Assembly (NCBI GenBank): GCA_946623875.1
Contig: CAMORO010000022.1
Location: 1-33,748 of the forward strand
DNA length: 33,748 nucleotides
Source of the DNA: an uncultured Lachnospiraceae bacterium
Lineage (GTDB): Bacteria; Bacillota; Clostridia; Lachnospirales; Lachnospiraceae
Direction: 5' to 3'
The notes below the pieces were generated by a model. That model searched no databases. It was not told where the DNA came from and was given only the letters and a program-made list of their open reading frames with translations. Position numbers and translations under genes: made by a program. Each line of letters opens with the position of its first letter. The stretch's first letter is position 1. Shown here piece by piece: positions 13,101 through 24,100 of the stretch.

Positions 13101-13137
13101 TTCCTTATCCGCTGTTTCTTCCTTAATCCGGTGTTTC
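13101..13137 (-). repeat. Tandem 18/19-bp duplication carrying the pilO ribosome binding site
   Basis: TTCCTTATCCGCTGTTTC (13101-13118) and TTCCTTAATCCGGTGTTTC (13119-13137) are tandem near-copies. On the minus strand each ends in AAGGAA; the last lies just before the pilO start. Confidence 0.6.
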
Positions 13138-13157
13138 TTCACTATCTGAACAGTTCC

Positions 13158-14894
13158 TTAATCCCAGCTTATTACTTCTTCCTCTGTTTCGCCTGACGGT
13201 TCATCCACTGCTTCTTCGGATGACTCTTCCTCTGATTCAATGCCGTACCTCTTGCGCGACTCTTCCAGAAGTTTTTTAGCATCTCCTCTGCCTGCCGATT
13301 CCGCAAGCGTGCATGTTATGTTTATCTTCCATTTATCCTCGTTATCGATATAGTCATACCCGGTATAGTCAACATCCTCAAACGTCTCCTCATCCATAAG
13401 CCTGCGTATGAATTTGTTTATCTGCTCAACCTCTGATGCTTTGGCAGTTATGGACAGCGATCCGTTTTTGGCATCAAAGGCACCGAACTCAATATCGGCA
13501 TAGCCGGCCGCACATGTCCTGAACACCTGTATGACATCCGTATTCCCACAAGGGAAAGTCAGTATATCTTCATCTATCTCATTTATCGCTTTGTATTGTG
13601 CAGATAGGAATTCAGTCCTTTCCTTAAGCGAATCAAACAGCGCCGTATCCATCATTACATCGGGACGCTCATTATACTCATTAAGCGCATCAAGTTCTTT
13701 ATTCTTACCGGATTTCACAATATACATGGCTATAAAAACAACAGCCATAATGATGAAAACAATAAAGGCAGGAATGAAAAGCCTGAGTGTTTCATTGATA
13801 CCCTTACTTCCCTTACCGCTCTTCTTATGATGAATGGTCTTCTGAAGGAAATCCTGTGTCTTATATGTTCCGTAAAGACCGCTGACCGTATGCAGATACT
13901 TCTGAAGTTCGGGATCCGCCGATGCCGCTCCCGTAGGTGTATACAGTGATACCGGTGCTTCCGTTCCCTGTGATTCTATGGCGTTGGCATACATAGCCAT
14001 ATCGTCCGGGTTTATTCCCGCTATTTCTATCCCTTCAAGTACCGCATCACTTTGATTGGACTTAAGGAACTGGACAAGCTGGCTTATTGTTCTTGCCACA
14101 TCATCGGCATATTCGGGAGTTCCCTGATCAAAAAAGCAGCGTACAGTATTCCCGTAATTAAATGAACCGTTGACCCAGAGTATCGTAGTAAGCGTCATCG
14201 CATCGGCAACGAGAAGGACGAAGGTTCTTCGCCTTTTTGCCGAAGTTGCTCCGCACAGGGTTATAAGATTACTTCCATCCGAATATATGGCAGATAACTT
14301 AAGACCGGCTCTTGTGAAAAGTTCCACACAGTCATTTACGTAATCGTAATCAACACCTTCAACATACAGTCTGTTCAGCCTTGCCTTGGCAGTGACTTTC
14401 TTATCTTCCACAGACTTAACAGCTTTAGCTTTGGATGCCGCCTTAGCCTGTTTCACTTTTTTAGTACCTTTTTTCTTATCTGCGGATACCTGTTTATCCG
14501 GAACAGGAGCTTTCACCTCAGAAGAGGTCTCAGCCTTACCGATCGGAATATATGAGAATATCTGGTCTGCATCCTCACGACCGACTTCGGCGAACTCGCG
14601 TCCTATAAATTCATATGTACTCTTCTCATTTAATACAGGTAATTCGAGCGTACGTCCTACGAACTTCGTACTGTTGATGACCAGTATTACGTCCTTTGTC
14701 GGAAGCTTAGCTTCACTCCATGCTTTGGATATGAATTCGACAAAGGCATCCTCGTTCATTACCACACCATTTATGACGCTGCCTTCCGGAGCCTCCAGGG
14801 TAAGATAACGCCTGACGGATGCGAGACCCTTTCCGGTCCTGTTTCCTTCTATTACCTGTATCTGCTGATTGGCCAGATATATTACTGTACTCAT
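13158..14894 (-). CDS. PilM-PilN fusion protein
   Basis: 578 residues. The N-terminal two thirds (about 1-350) are a PilM-type actin-like fold (MSTVIYLANQQIQVIEG start; LYVEGVDYDYVNDCVELFTRAGLKL; an FVLLVADAMTLTTILW strand pair). One transmembrane helix at 371-393 (LFIPAFIVFIIMAVVFIAMYIV) and a membrane-distal domain (about 394-550) then match PilN. So two proteins that are normally separate are one polypeptide. A lysine/alanine-rich insertion at about 130-172 interrupts the PilM part, and the C-terminus is acidic (EEESSEEAVDEPSGETEEE). The start at 14894 is set by GAGAGG 6 bases upstream; the ATG at 14927 overlaps the pilC stop and lacks an RBS. It should link cytoplasmic PilB/PilC to PilO across the membrane. 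Confidence 0.85.
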   Translation of the reverse strand: MSTVIYLANQQIQVIEGNRTGKGLASVRRYLTLEAPEGSVINGVVMNEDAFVEFISKAWSEAKLPTKDVILVINSTKFVGRTLELPVLNEKSTYEFIGREFAEVGREDADQIFSYIPIGKAETSSEVKAPVPDKQVSADKKKGTKKVKQAKAASKAKAVKSVEDKKVTAKARLNRLYVEGVDYDYVNDCVELFTRAGLKLSAIYSDGSNLITLCGATSAKRRRTFVLLVADAMTLTTILWVNGSFNYGNTVRCFFDQGTPEYADDVARTISQLVQFLKSNQSDAVLEGIEIAGINPDDMAMYANAIESQGTEAPVSLYTPTGAASADPELQKYLHTVSGLYGTYKTQDFLQKTIHHKKSGKGSKGINETLRLFIPAFIVFIIMAVVFIAMYIVKSGKNKELDALNEYNERPDVMMDTALFDSLKERTEFLSAQYKAINEIDEDILTFPCGNTDVIQVFRTCAAGYADIEFGAFDAKNGSLSITAKASEVEQINKFIRRLMDEETFEDVDYTGYDYIDNEDKWKINITCTLAESAGRGDAKKLLEESRKRYGIESEEESSEEAVDEPSGETEEEVISWD

Positions 14895-14923
14895 GTTTAT
14901 CCTCTCAAGGTAATTATTTGTCC

Positions 14924-16120
14924 TCACTGCCCCGCTATCGCGTTATATGAACCGTAGATAGGCTGGATAACGGATATCATTATAAAACCGACGACCGTTG
15001 CCATCACAACTATCATAACCGGCTCCAGATAGGAAACCATTCTGTTAAGAGCCATTTCAGAATCGTACTCCATCTGATTGGCTACAGAGGTCAGCATACT
15101 GTCAAGCGCACCGGTCTCCTCTCCTACCATTATAGTCGAAACAAGTTTTTTCGTGAATCCGTCAACTTTATTTATTGCATCGGAAAGCTTCTCGCCGGCA
15201 CGGATATCAAGAATAACCTGTTCAAACTGTTTCTCGATATATGAATTGCCTATCGTATTCTTGGCTATTACCATACAGTTGGATATTGATATGCCCGCTG
15301 AATAAAGACTTGATAATGTACGGGCAAAACGTGCGGTGTAAATGACTTTGCGAAGATATCCTATCTTGGGAAGCCTAAGTTCCATCTTATCGCGCCATAT
15401 CCTGATATCCGGAATGGAAAAAAGAAGCTTAAAGACTATATAAATAATGATACCGATAAGCCCCAGAACATACCATTTACTCTTGACATAATTACTTATG
15501 GCAAGAAGGATACGGGTACTTACGGGCAGGGAAGGCATGGTTTCAAACAGGCTCTCGAACTGCGGGATAACATATCCCATGATTATCGCAACAACGATCA
15601 CGATAAGCACACTTAGGAGCTTGGGATAAGTCATGGAGCTCTTAACCTTCTGATTCATCCTGTGATCCTTGTCGTAATATACCGCCATCTGCATTGCGAT
15701 ACCGTCTATATCACCCGTCTCCTCAGCAGATCTGAGCATGTTTATAAGAAGCGGAGGGAATGCTCCGCCCTGTGCTTCCATCGCATCCGACAGGGCAGTA
15801 CCTGTCAGTACCATCTTAAGAATATTGGAATAAAGTGCTCTGATATTAGGCTTATACGCCTCATCCTCTGACATGATCCTGAGTGACCTTACCATGGATA
15901 CGCCGGCACCGATAAGTTCACCTAAATTCCGGCAGAATTCCGATAACGCATCACTCTTAAGCTTCTTGGTCCTGACTTCCTTTATTTCCTCCTTGGAAGA
16001 GATAAGGAACTTGTTATCGGACTTAAGCTTATTGTGCAGTTCACGCTCGTCAACCGCCTGCATCCTGCCGGTTACTGTCTTGCCGTTTTCGTCTTTTGCC
16101 ACATACTTGTAAGCTGCCAT
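14924..16120 (-). CDS. pilC: Type IV pilus inner-membrane platform protein PilC (GspF family)
   Basis: 398 residues, the standard length. Two GspF domains are visible, each with the SAEETGDIDG / VGEETGALDS signature (131-140 and 332-341). Three transmembrane segments lie at about 168-188, 217-237 and 366-388. The N-terminal YKYVAKDENGKTVTGRM strand-turn is typical. It forms the membrane platform that PilB turns to add pilins. First gene of the pilC-pilMN-pilO-pilB unit, with a sigma-D-type promoter 73 bases upstream. The downstream gene starts 29 bases after its stop. Confidence 0.96.
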   Translation of the reverse strand: MAAYKYVAKDENGKTVTGRMQAVDERELHNKLKSDNKFLISSKEEIKEVRTKKLKSDALSEFCRNLGELIGAGVSMVRSLRIMSEDEAYKPNIRALYSNILKMVLTGTALSDAMEAQGGAFPPLLINMLRSAEETGDIDGIAMQMAVYYDKDHRMNQKVKSSMTYPKLLSVLIVIVVAIIMGYVIPQFESLFETMPSLPVSTRILLAISNYVKSKWYVLGLIGIIIYIVFKLLFSIPDIRIWRDKMELRLPKIGYLRKVIYTARFARTLSSLYSAGISISNCMVIAKNTIGNSYIEKQFEQVILDIRAGEKLSDAINKVDGFTKKLVSTIMVGEETGALDSMLTSVANQMEYDSEMALNRMVSYLEPVMIVVMATVVGFIMISVIQPIYGSYNAIAGQ

Positions 16121-16151
16121 CAGGATTGTTTCTCCTTGTCTAATTATCTAT

Positions 16152-16168
16152 CCCACTCCCCATGTGGG
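16152..16168 (-). other. Small hairpin in the pilC leader
   Basis: CCCAC (16152-16156) pairs with GTGGG (16164-16168), 5 bp, between the sigma-D-type promoter and the pilC start. Weak; could be incidental. Confidence 0.25.
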
Positions 16169-16192
16169 TTAAAAATAATTCACCCTTTCTAT

Positions 16193-16220
16193 ATATCGGC
16201 AATAATAATGAATTTGTTTA
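16193..16220 (-). promoter_or_regulatory. Sigma-D type promoter of the pilC-pilMN-pilO-pilB operon
   Basis: Minus strand: TAAA, 16 bases, GCCGATAT. Both elements are exact and the spacing is within the 14-16 range of sigma-D promoters. It lies between the end of the minor-pilin operon (16291) and pilC (16120). Confidence 0.75.
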
Positions 16221-16290
16221 GTATCTGTCTGAATATAAATTATTTATGACTCTTAAGCAAAAAATACCTGCAGCTATTCAGAACCTCGCA

Positions 16291-16944
16291 TCAGGTCCAT
16301 CCGGTATATGGATCGTATTTCGGTGCCCTTATATAGTATTCCGAAGTATATTCACCGTATTTTCCGCTCTCTATGGTCAGTCTCATATACACAACATTGG
16401 GTTCATAAGTACCTCTTCTTTCAGCCATGGCAAAAGTTATATCTTTGATCTTATAACCAATATAGGCTTTCTCATCGAATTTCCATTCATGTACTTCATA
16501 TTCGTCGGGAATCTCATTGTATTTTATGACCAGAAAGCCGTTTTCATCCACACCGATCTCTACCGCAACCTCATTTCCGTCCTTAAGCAGTATGTGGTCA
16601 TCTCCACCTACCAGAAATCCTTTGTCAAAGCCATTGCTCTCAAGTTCGGTTCTTTCCTCATCCCGGAGCTTATACACATAGTTATAATCGGTTACAATAA
16701 GTGTAGAATCTTCGATCACTCCTCTCACTCTCGCTGCGATCATATCATTGACCTGCATCCCGAATGCCGCTCCCTGTGTTTCATGATAGAGCGTTACGGT
16801 ATAGCTGATCATTCTCGTAACCGCAACAAGAAAGATCCCCAAGAGTGCAAATGTTGTTACCATTTCCACTAATGTAAAACCCCTGTTATCAGCAAGGCTC
16901 TTATTCCCTTTATTTACTTGTTTACGTCTTAAAGATCCGACCAA
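16291..16944 (-). CDS. Minor pilin, PilW/GspJ type
   Basis: 217 residues. 22-residue leader ending SLADNRG, then FTLVEMVTTFALLGIFLVAVTRMI with Glu at +5 and a long helix continuing into SYTVTLYHETQG, as in PilW/GspJ pseudopilins. No cysteines in the C-terminal half; ends ...APKYDPYTGWT. The start is a TTG at 16944 with GGAGG 8 bases upstream; no ATG lies nearby. 15 bases after the PilV-type gene and last of the operon headed by the giant prepilin. Expected to be part of the tip complex that primes pilus assembly. Confidence 0.82.
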   Translation of the reverse strand: MVGSLRRKQVNKGNKSLADNRGFTLVEMVTTFALLGIFLVAVTRMISYTVTLYHETQGAAFGMQVNDMIAARVRGVIEDSTLIVTDYNYVYKLRDEERTELESNGFDKGFLVGGDDHILLKDGNEVAVEIGVDENGFLVIKYNEIPDEYEVHEWKFDEKAYIGYKIKDITFAMAERRGTYEPNVVYMRLTIESGKYGEYTSEYYIRAPKYDPYTGWT

Positions 16945-16959
16945 AACAAAAGCCTCCGA

Positions 16960-17526
16960 TCAATTAGTTATCTTGTTAAATACAATAAAATTAGTCGTTG
17001 AAAGATCTCCAAGCTGAGCCTTCTCATCATCCGTGACCCAATCCGAAATGTTTATCTGCACAAAGTTCTTACCCATTGTCACCGAATCCGAATTGTTAAA
17101 GCCCGGACTTCCGGTCATTGTGGCCTTATTTGGAAATACATTATCCAATGCATCTCCCGAAGATGGCGAATATACAGCTCTGCCGCCACTAAAGCTCTGC
17201 CTGATCAGTGCAATGTTATATATGCCGGTATCATTACCGCCTTCATCCTTCACAGGTTCGACCCGGTACACCGGCAGATATTCAGTAACGGTCTCGTCAA
17301 TGCCTCTGGCTGAAGCGTTGTTCTTCACATCATAGAATTCCTTCGTATATATGATTCTCTGCAATACCTCCTGAGCTCTCCTCTGGTCGGCAGCCTGCAT
17401 ATACATTCTTTTCGAAAATGCTATAATGCCACTGAGAAGACCCATGATTATTGCAAGAATGACAAAGGCCATCAATACCTCTGTCATCGTCATTCCTCTG
17501 TTGTCATCCTTCAATTTCATGCACAT
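16960..17526 (-). CDS. Minor pilin, PilV/GspI type
   Basis: 188 residues. Short 11-residue leader MCMKLKDDNRG, then MTMTEVLMAFVILAIIMGLLSGIIAFSKRMY: methionine replaces phenylalanine at mature position 1 while Glu at +5 is kept, which is common in PilV/GspI. The RAQEVLQRIIYTKEFYDVKN stretch after the helix is typical of the family. Starts 9 bases after the PilX-type gene, so translationally close. The start could instead be the in-frame ATG two codons later. Likely a tip-complex subunit. Confidence 0.82.
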   Translation of the reverse strand: MCMKLKDDNRGMTMTEVLMAFVILAIIMGLLSGIIAFSKRMYMQAADQRRAQEVLQRIIYTKEFYDVKNNASARGIDETVTEYLPVYRVEPVKDEGGNDTGIYNIALIRQSFSGGRAVYSPSSGDALDNVFPNKATMTGSPGFNNSDSVTMGKNFVQINISDWVTDDEKAQLGDLSTTNFIVFNKITN

Positions 17527-17535
17527 ACGATCCGC

Positions 17536-18138
17536 CTATCTTTTTACATTCATCCTGTAATTGTTGTGTATTGTATATGATCGACTATCATCCATCCTGT
17601 ATCCCTCTCCATCCCTGTAGGGAATTCCTTTCATGCATTTGATCGTAATATCCAGATTTCTTGAAACAGACACCGTACCGTCTCCACCCATTGCCAGACT
17701 TGCTTCGGTTTCGGTATCATCGTTCAATTCATATCCGACAGTCAGATATACACAATAATTACCCATACTGTTATCATCGCCGTAATCATTATCATAATAA
17801 ATCATGAGATTCAACTCATTTGAATAATCCTCATGTTTATTCTTTTTAACCTGCTCTTTCCTGATCTCCGTATCGATGTACTTACTCAGGGATGAATTCG
17901 ATTCAGCCGAATTCAGTTCGGATTTAAGCGCATTTTCAAATGACTCGGCCGCTACCCTGAGCTGAAGGTCTGAAGTATCGGCTGATACCTGAGCATACAG
18001 ATTGTAACTGACCATAAGCAGCATAAGGCAAAACACCATTGCCACAGTACCTGCGATCAGCGCATAGATAAGGGCTACGCCTTCATTATTCAGTTGTAAT
18101 CTCTTAAGGCGTTTCGCCCTTTCTATTGCTGTTTTCAA
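17536..18138 (-). CDS. Minor pilin, PilX/GspK type
   Basis: 200 residues. Basic 20-residue leader ending LNNEG, then VALIYALIAGTVAMVFCLMLLMVSYNLYAQ. Valine at +1, no Glu at +5, and the VALxxAL pattern are typical of PilX/GspK, the subunit that caps the pseudopilus. The rest is polar and acidic with no recognised domain. It follows the giant prepilin by 42 bases and lacks a clear ribosome binding site, so it may depend on translation of its huge upstream neighbour. Confidence 0.75.
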   Translation of the reverse strand: MKTAIERAKRLKRLQLNNEGVALIYALIAGTVAMVFCLMLLMVSYNLYAQVSADTSDLQLRVAAESFENALKSELNSAESNSSLSKYIDTEIRKEQVKKNKHEDYSNELNLMIYYDNDYGDDNSMGNYCVYLTVGYELNDDTETEASLAMGGDGTVSVSRNLDITIKCMKGIPYRDGEGYRMDDSRSYTIHNNYRMNVKR

Positions 18139-18180
18139 TACTAAACCACCGCTATCCTAAGCTATCATCTTTATTCTTCT

Positions 18181-21100
18181 TTATTCTTCCTTATTCTCAT
18201 CCTTCTTCCCTGTTTCGCTCTCCCCGGGCACATCAGCTTCGTCAGGTGCCTGTGTGGGAGCCGGGACTGCAGTAGGAGCAGGTGTGGTTATCGCCGGTGT
18301 CGGAACAGGCGTTACAGCCGAAGCTGTAGTCGGTGTCGGAACCGGTGCTTTTGTCGGCGCCGGAGTCGGAGCTTCTGTCGGAGTCGGAGCTTTGGTCGGT
18401 ACGGCAGTTACGCCTGTCACTCCTGCAGGTGTTGGAATTACAAGTAAGATATCATTGTCTGATGAATCATCAATAAGGATATCCTCTTCCGTTCCATCGA
18501 TCATCCGGGCATCACCGTTACCTGTTTCATTTCCGCTTCCATCTTCAATAATGATCACATCCGAAGAACCCGTACCGGTAATATCAGTTGTCCCGGGATC
18601 AACACTTTGCGTTGTAAGTCCTTCTTCATCTTCCAACGGCTTCCTTATATACGGCAGATGGATCCACCTGTAGTTGATACTCTCTCCCGCAGCATCCTGA
18701 TCGCTCCATCTTGAATCTACATTCGTTTCACTTATTGCCTTTAAGGTTACCTTGATCCATTTACCCGCAAATCGAGCACCATATCCATCAGCCTCATCAC
18801 CAAGGATTATTTGTACCTTATCGCCATCCGAAACGAAATCGAGCACCAACGGAACATCCTTTTCATTGAGTACGGTGTCTGCATCCTCCTTCCATTTCTG
18901 ATAGGAATCTGCTATTACTTTAGTCCTTTCATTCATTCTTTCAGCCGCCTGTATTTCATCCTCATCCTCCTTTGCAGGAAGCTCAAGATCATCAGGCGCA
19001 CTGTTATATACTGCTATTGCCGCATTTACACTGACGGATGTATCATCGAAGTAATTGGTACTGTCAGCCGAATCCTCACCTGTCTTATAACTGATCCACA
19101 GACCCTGTTTCCACGTCTCGTAGTCCACAACATTGTATTCATCCCCGGAAACTACCGTCACTTCATTGGCTGATACGGAATCCCCTGTTACGGTCATCAG
19201 CTTCTCACTTGTTATATCGTCATATTCGGGCATACCGTTTTCACTGTCAACAACCAGCTTCATGACATCAGGAGCATGCAGCGCATTGGTAACAGTTAAT
19301 TCAAACGGAACTCCGTCTTCACCCTCACTGTAAGTGCCGGCATGCTTCTTAGGTATTGCCCTAACCGAAACATTAACTATATCTCCGTCGTAGAAATCGC
19401 TGAAGTCAAGATCAACACTTCGGTCGTATTCACTTCTGTCTTCGCCACCCTTTATGTAATTAGCCGATACCGTATCAACTATCTGAAGGATCCCACCCTC
19501 TTCAAGCGACTCTGTATTCAGCTCATAGGATGCTTCCTCAGCTTCATCATCTTTCTCCTCAACGAAATAGTAATGCGTCTTAGCCTGTTCACCCTCCTTT
19601 TGTGATTCTACAAGGTCTGCCGTGATCAGATAACCGCCAAGCTCATTAAGCTCATCAGGATTGGTAAGACCCGTCCATGAAACGGTGTAATCAAGACCCC
19701 CATCATAGGATCCGCTCTCCACATCTGCCTTTATACGTACATCATGAGGCATATCAAGGGTTGTGAACGGGATCATGGGGTTCAGATCAAACTCCTTATA
19801 CTTAGGCGTCCTGTAATAACACATATTCTCATCTTCATCTACAGAATCGATGTCATCATACGGTGTGTCGTAATACAGAACACCTATATGACCGCCGGGT
19901 GTAGCATCTTCTCCTATTCCCATCTTAACGCCATCTCGATCAGTCACTCCTTCAAGCTGACTGTACAGACTTCCATTGTTGGTTATCCTGATCTTATATT
20001 TATCGTATACCCAATCGGCTCCTTCCGTAAATGTCGCCTTGTACACCCACTTTTTATATTTTGGAACCTCAACCGGCTTTCCGTTAATCTCAAACCCGTT
20101 ACCATAAGAATCTTTAGGCTGATACAGTATTGATGTATATGCATCCTCTACCGGCACTTTCTGTTCTGCTTTTATATTCTGTGAAGCAAGCTTAACCTCT
20201 GTACCGTCTTCTGTGATTCCGAGAAGATCAACAGTATAATCTGCATTCCTGTAGTACATTAAATAGTACGCATTCATTATCGCCTTACGCTTATTATCCT
20301 GATTTTCATCATCATCTGGTATCTCATAATATCCTGTCTTACCGGTAAACGCAGTCCAGGTATTCGCAACATACTTATCGTCACCGTCATCCGGATCTTT
20401 GTGATAAGGATCATAGTACTCGTATGCCTCCATTGCTGCTGCATTATCCGGTACAAGCGGATTAAGTTTTGCTCTGTTCCACGTCTCCTCATTGCGATAG
20501 AATTCGTCCCACTTAACCGTATATGTAGTATTCCCGTCCGCATCCTTACTCTCTATTATACCTCCTGCCAATATAGGTTCAGGTGATGTATCCTGATATA
20601 TTCTGCTCGAATACTTGTCATTAGTCCTTGAGAACTGATAACTTTCATTATAATTAGTTCCCACTGTATGACGCTTACCATCTTCATCGGGTTCAAGTTG
20701 TATTGTACGGTGATCAATAGCGCGTATTCCATTGGTACTTACCGTCTCAGTCTCGTCGCTATTCTCGTATTCTATCAGAGTAGAGTTAACCGTGGTATCA
20801 TATACCTTATACACTACATCAAAGAGGTAATATTCATATGGATTGCCATACCGATCAGACTCACCCTCCTCAATAGCATTATTCTTTGCAAGCATCAATG
20901 TGGAATTGAAGTAAATACCATATGTTTCACTTCCATCATCTGTATTCTCCTTATAAAGAACATATCCGGGCTTAAGATCATTGGTTTCATCATCCCATAT
21001 GGATCTGTCTTCCTCCACTTCAACACAATATGTTTCTATATACTCCTTTCCTTTGCTGGTTTTGAATATAGTGATCTCTCCTGATTCTTTCGCCGCCTCT

Positions 21101-24100
21101 GTAGCATCCCAGTCTATTGTCAGATAATACGGATCTTTGTACTGCTTAAGTATCTCCTTATTGGCTTCAGCCGAACCTCCGTCCAGTTTAATTCCGGTAG
21201 CTATTGTACGTCCGTACTTAACTATATCATTCTCAGATCTGTCAAGGTAATTACGCACAAGGAGTTCCGTTGGATTCTCTCCTGAGAACCATTCTTTCGG
21301 AATATTCCCAAGGGATGTTATATAATCCGATGACCTTAGATTAGATCCTATATGTGCCTCATTAGTTGTAACAGCCACCCACATTTCAAGATCTTCATCA
21401 TACACGGAAATATCTGACCTCATCCATGCGTCACGGTCTCTGACATCGCTATATTGGATTATATACTCCATATGCTCAACATCATCGCCTTTAAAACCAC
21501 GCAAACGCTTATGATAATTGTATGGGAAGTAAGTCTGTCCCCTGTATTTCTCATATTCTTCATTGTCAAAGGAGGAATCTCCGTTTACAAGCTCCTCACA
21601 GTCAGCCAGATGACCGGAACTCACTATTTCTTCCGATTCGGCATAGCTGTCATATATTCCCTCATTGGGTACTGCCTTTGCCTTTATCTGTGCCATCCTG
21701 CTGTCTTCATCATCAAGCTCCACCCACTTACTCATGGTAGAGAATCTGCTGTCCTTAACATTGATCACAAAGCTGTCACGCCTCTCCCTGGCAATATCTA
21801 TACCTCTTGCGTTGTAAGAAACCTCTATCCAGCAATCAATATAACCCTCTGTTCCATCTGCATAAGTGATCCTGTAATCATCCCTGTTATCGAGCACCGC
21901 TACCATGTTGTTGTCATCGGTAAGCTCAAGATGAACCTTTGGTGCCGGAAGCACCTTCTTACTTATTTGCTTTGTGAGTATGGACGGATTCGAGTCATAG
22001 CGTGTATCCCCGTCTGCTTCATACCTAAAGCCGTTCACTGCAACAACGCTGAAAATAATATCGCATCCGTTCCACTCGGCACGGTTGTTTATCATATATG
22101 ACAATGTTTCTTGTCCCAACAGCAATGTATTGCCCTGTTCTATCACAGCATTAGCATTGCCGTGCTCTGTTACCTTATAGGAAACCTCATAAGCATACGC
22201 ATCCAGAACCGCATCCCAGCCAAACGTCAGATAACCGCTCTCTTTGATCATCCTAAGGTTCCCGGGCGAATCGAGTTTTTCTTTAAATACATACTTCTTT
22301 TTTATAAATTCCATAAACTTAGGGTCGAGTTCCCTATATACGCTTATACGCCCGTTAATTCCCTTGGAAACAGACTCCTCATACACACTGTTGTCACTAT
22401 AGTACTTAACGTTCCCGGGGTCATTGGCTTCCATATTGAAGCCTCTGGAACGATCAAATCTGTAATACACATAAGGTGCTGATTCACTGTTACTGTAATC
22501 CAGTTCAAGCTTGTTATTTATCTCTTCGTTCATTACGCGAGAAATGCCTTCATATGTTGTTGCCGGAGCCATCAGACATTCCTGACTCTCTCCTCTCGGA
22601 ATTATATAAAATCCCCGTAATGTAAATCTGTCATCCAGATAACCGCTTCCCGTCGAACCGCCGCTTCTCCTATAAATATCCCCCAATGTTATATCGATCT
22701 GACTTATACTCTTCTCGAGATAGTTCTGCACGTCTATCTCAAACCTTGAAGATTTTTTGGACGTATTGACGGTTACCCAGTAATTATCTTTATCTAACGG
22801 TATATATTCAGCTGTTCCGGTATAAGCTGCCGGAACTCTCTGTCTCATATCGTTATCACCATAAATGATCGCCTGATATTTATACTTGTATTCATATGTT
22901 TTTTCCTGTGGCGCTCCCGTGTAGAATACTATTTTATCTATGCCCTTAAAATCACTGTCTTTGTTGACAATTATACTTATTGTGGCATCATTGCCTTTGG
23001 TACCTGATTTGCGCAGATAAAATGTTTCATTATCTAACCAGTCTATTCCGAGAACATCTGTCGGATATGAATCTGATATATTATGTTCTCCGTTTCCGGT
23101 TGCCATTGAAAAATGATCATTTACGCCTTCCCCCTCAAAGGACGCTACCGTAAAATCCGCACCATATTTTTCAGACAGATATGTACACTGATACTCTGAA
23201 CCATCGTTCTCCGGCGTCCATGTAAATCCTCTGAAATATATATATTTGTCTGTTTCTTCGTCAGAAATATCTTCGTCACTTCCGGTAGCATCGATATATT
23301 TCATATAAACTACCACTCTTCTTATCTTTTTATCCAAACCTGAAGGAACAGGGAAAACCACCTCTGAACTCTTAAGGTCAGAACCTGCCTCCACCGTTCT
23401 GACTTCCGTTGTACCGACTTTATTATTGTAATCGACAAACTTAGCGCTTACTTCGTAATGATATCTGATATCGGACACATAATTCCTGTAATTCCACATA
23501 TATACATTGAAGGCTGACATACCGGGACTGTCCGGACCATAGCTGACATCAAATTCGTAAGCCGCCTCTCCGCTATTATCTCCATTATACATACCGGTAA
23601 GCTGATTCGGAGGCGTCAAAAACAGTCCGGGCGATTTAACACTGGTATAACTTGTCCCGGATCCTACATACCGTATATTTCCTTTTGCCCGTGAAAATGT
23701 AAAATACGTATCGAGCTCATCAGTTTCATATACAGTATCATTATTTATATAATAACATTCCCGCATTGAGACCTCATCACCCCGATTTGTCAAAAAAGGA
23801 GAATACTTTCTGTTCTTTGTGATGAGCGCACTGTCATCAAAACAGTTTGTGAAGCTTTCCGAAGCCATCCTGTTGGATGTGCCTATGAAGCCTTCAGTTG
23901 TATCCTTTATCGGATTATAATTCCTGCATGTGTCAAAATGCCAATAACATCTGTATTCCTTTAAGTTGGCAAATCCTCCGCCCACAAAGCTGCCGACATT
24001 TTGGGCTATGGTATCAATATCCGGATCATCGCCCTCCTTCCAGTTTTTTTCAATGATCCCTGTATTAACACAGTCATAAAGATAAATATGCTCTTCTCCG

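Noticed and set aside
14386-14808. Plus-strand frame of 140 codons opposite pilM/N
   Set aside because: Shadow of a well-supported gene; no domain, no RBS.
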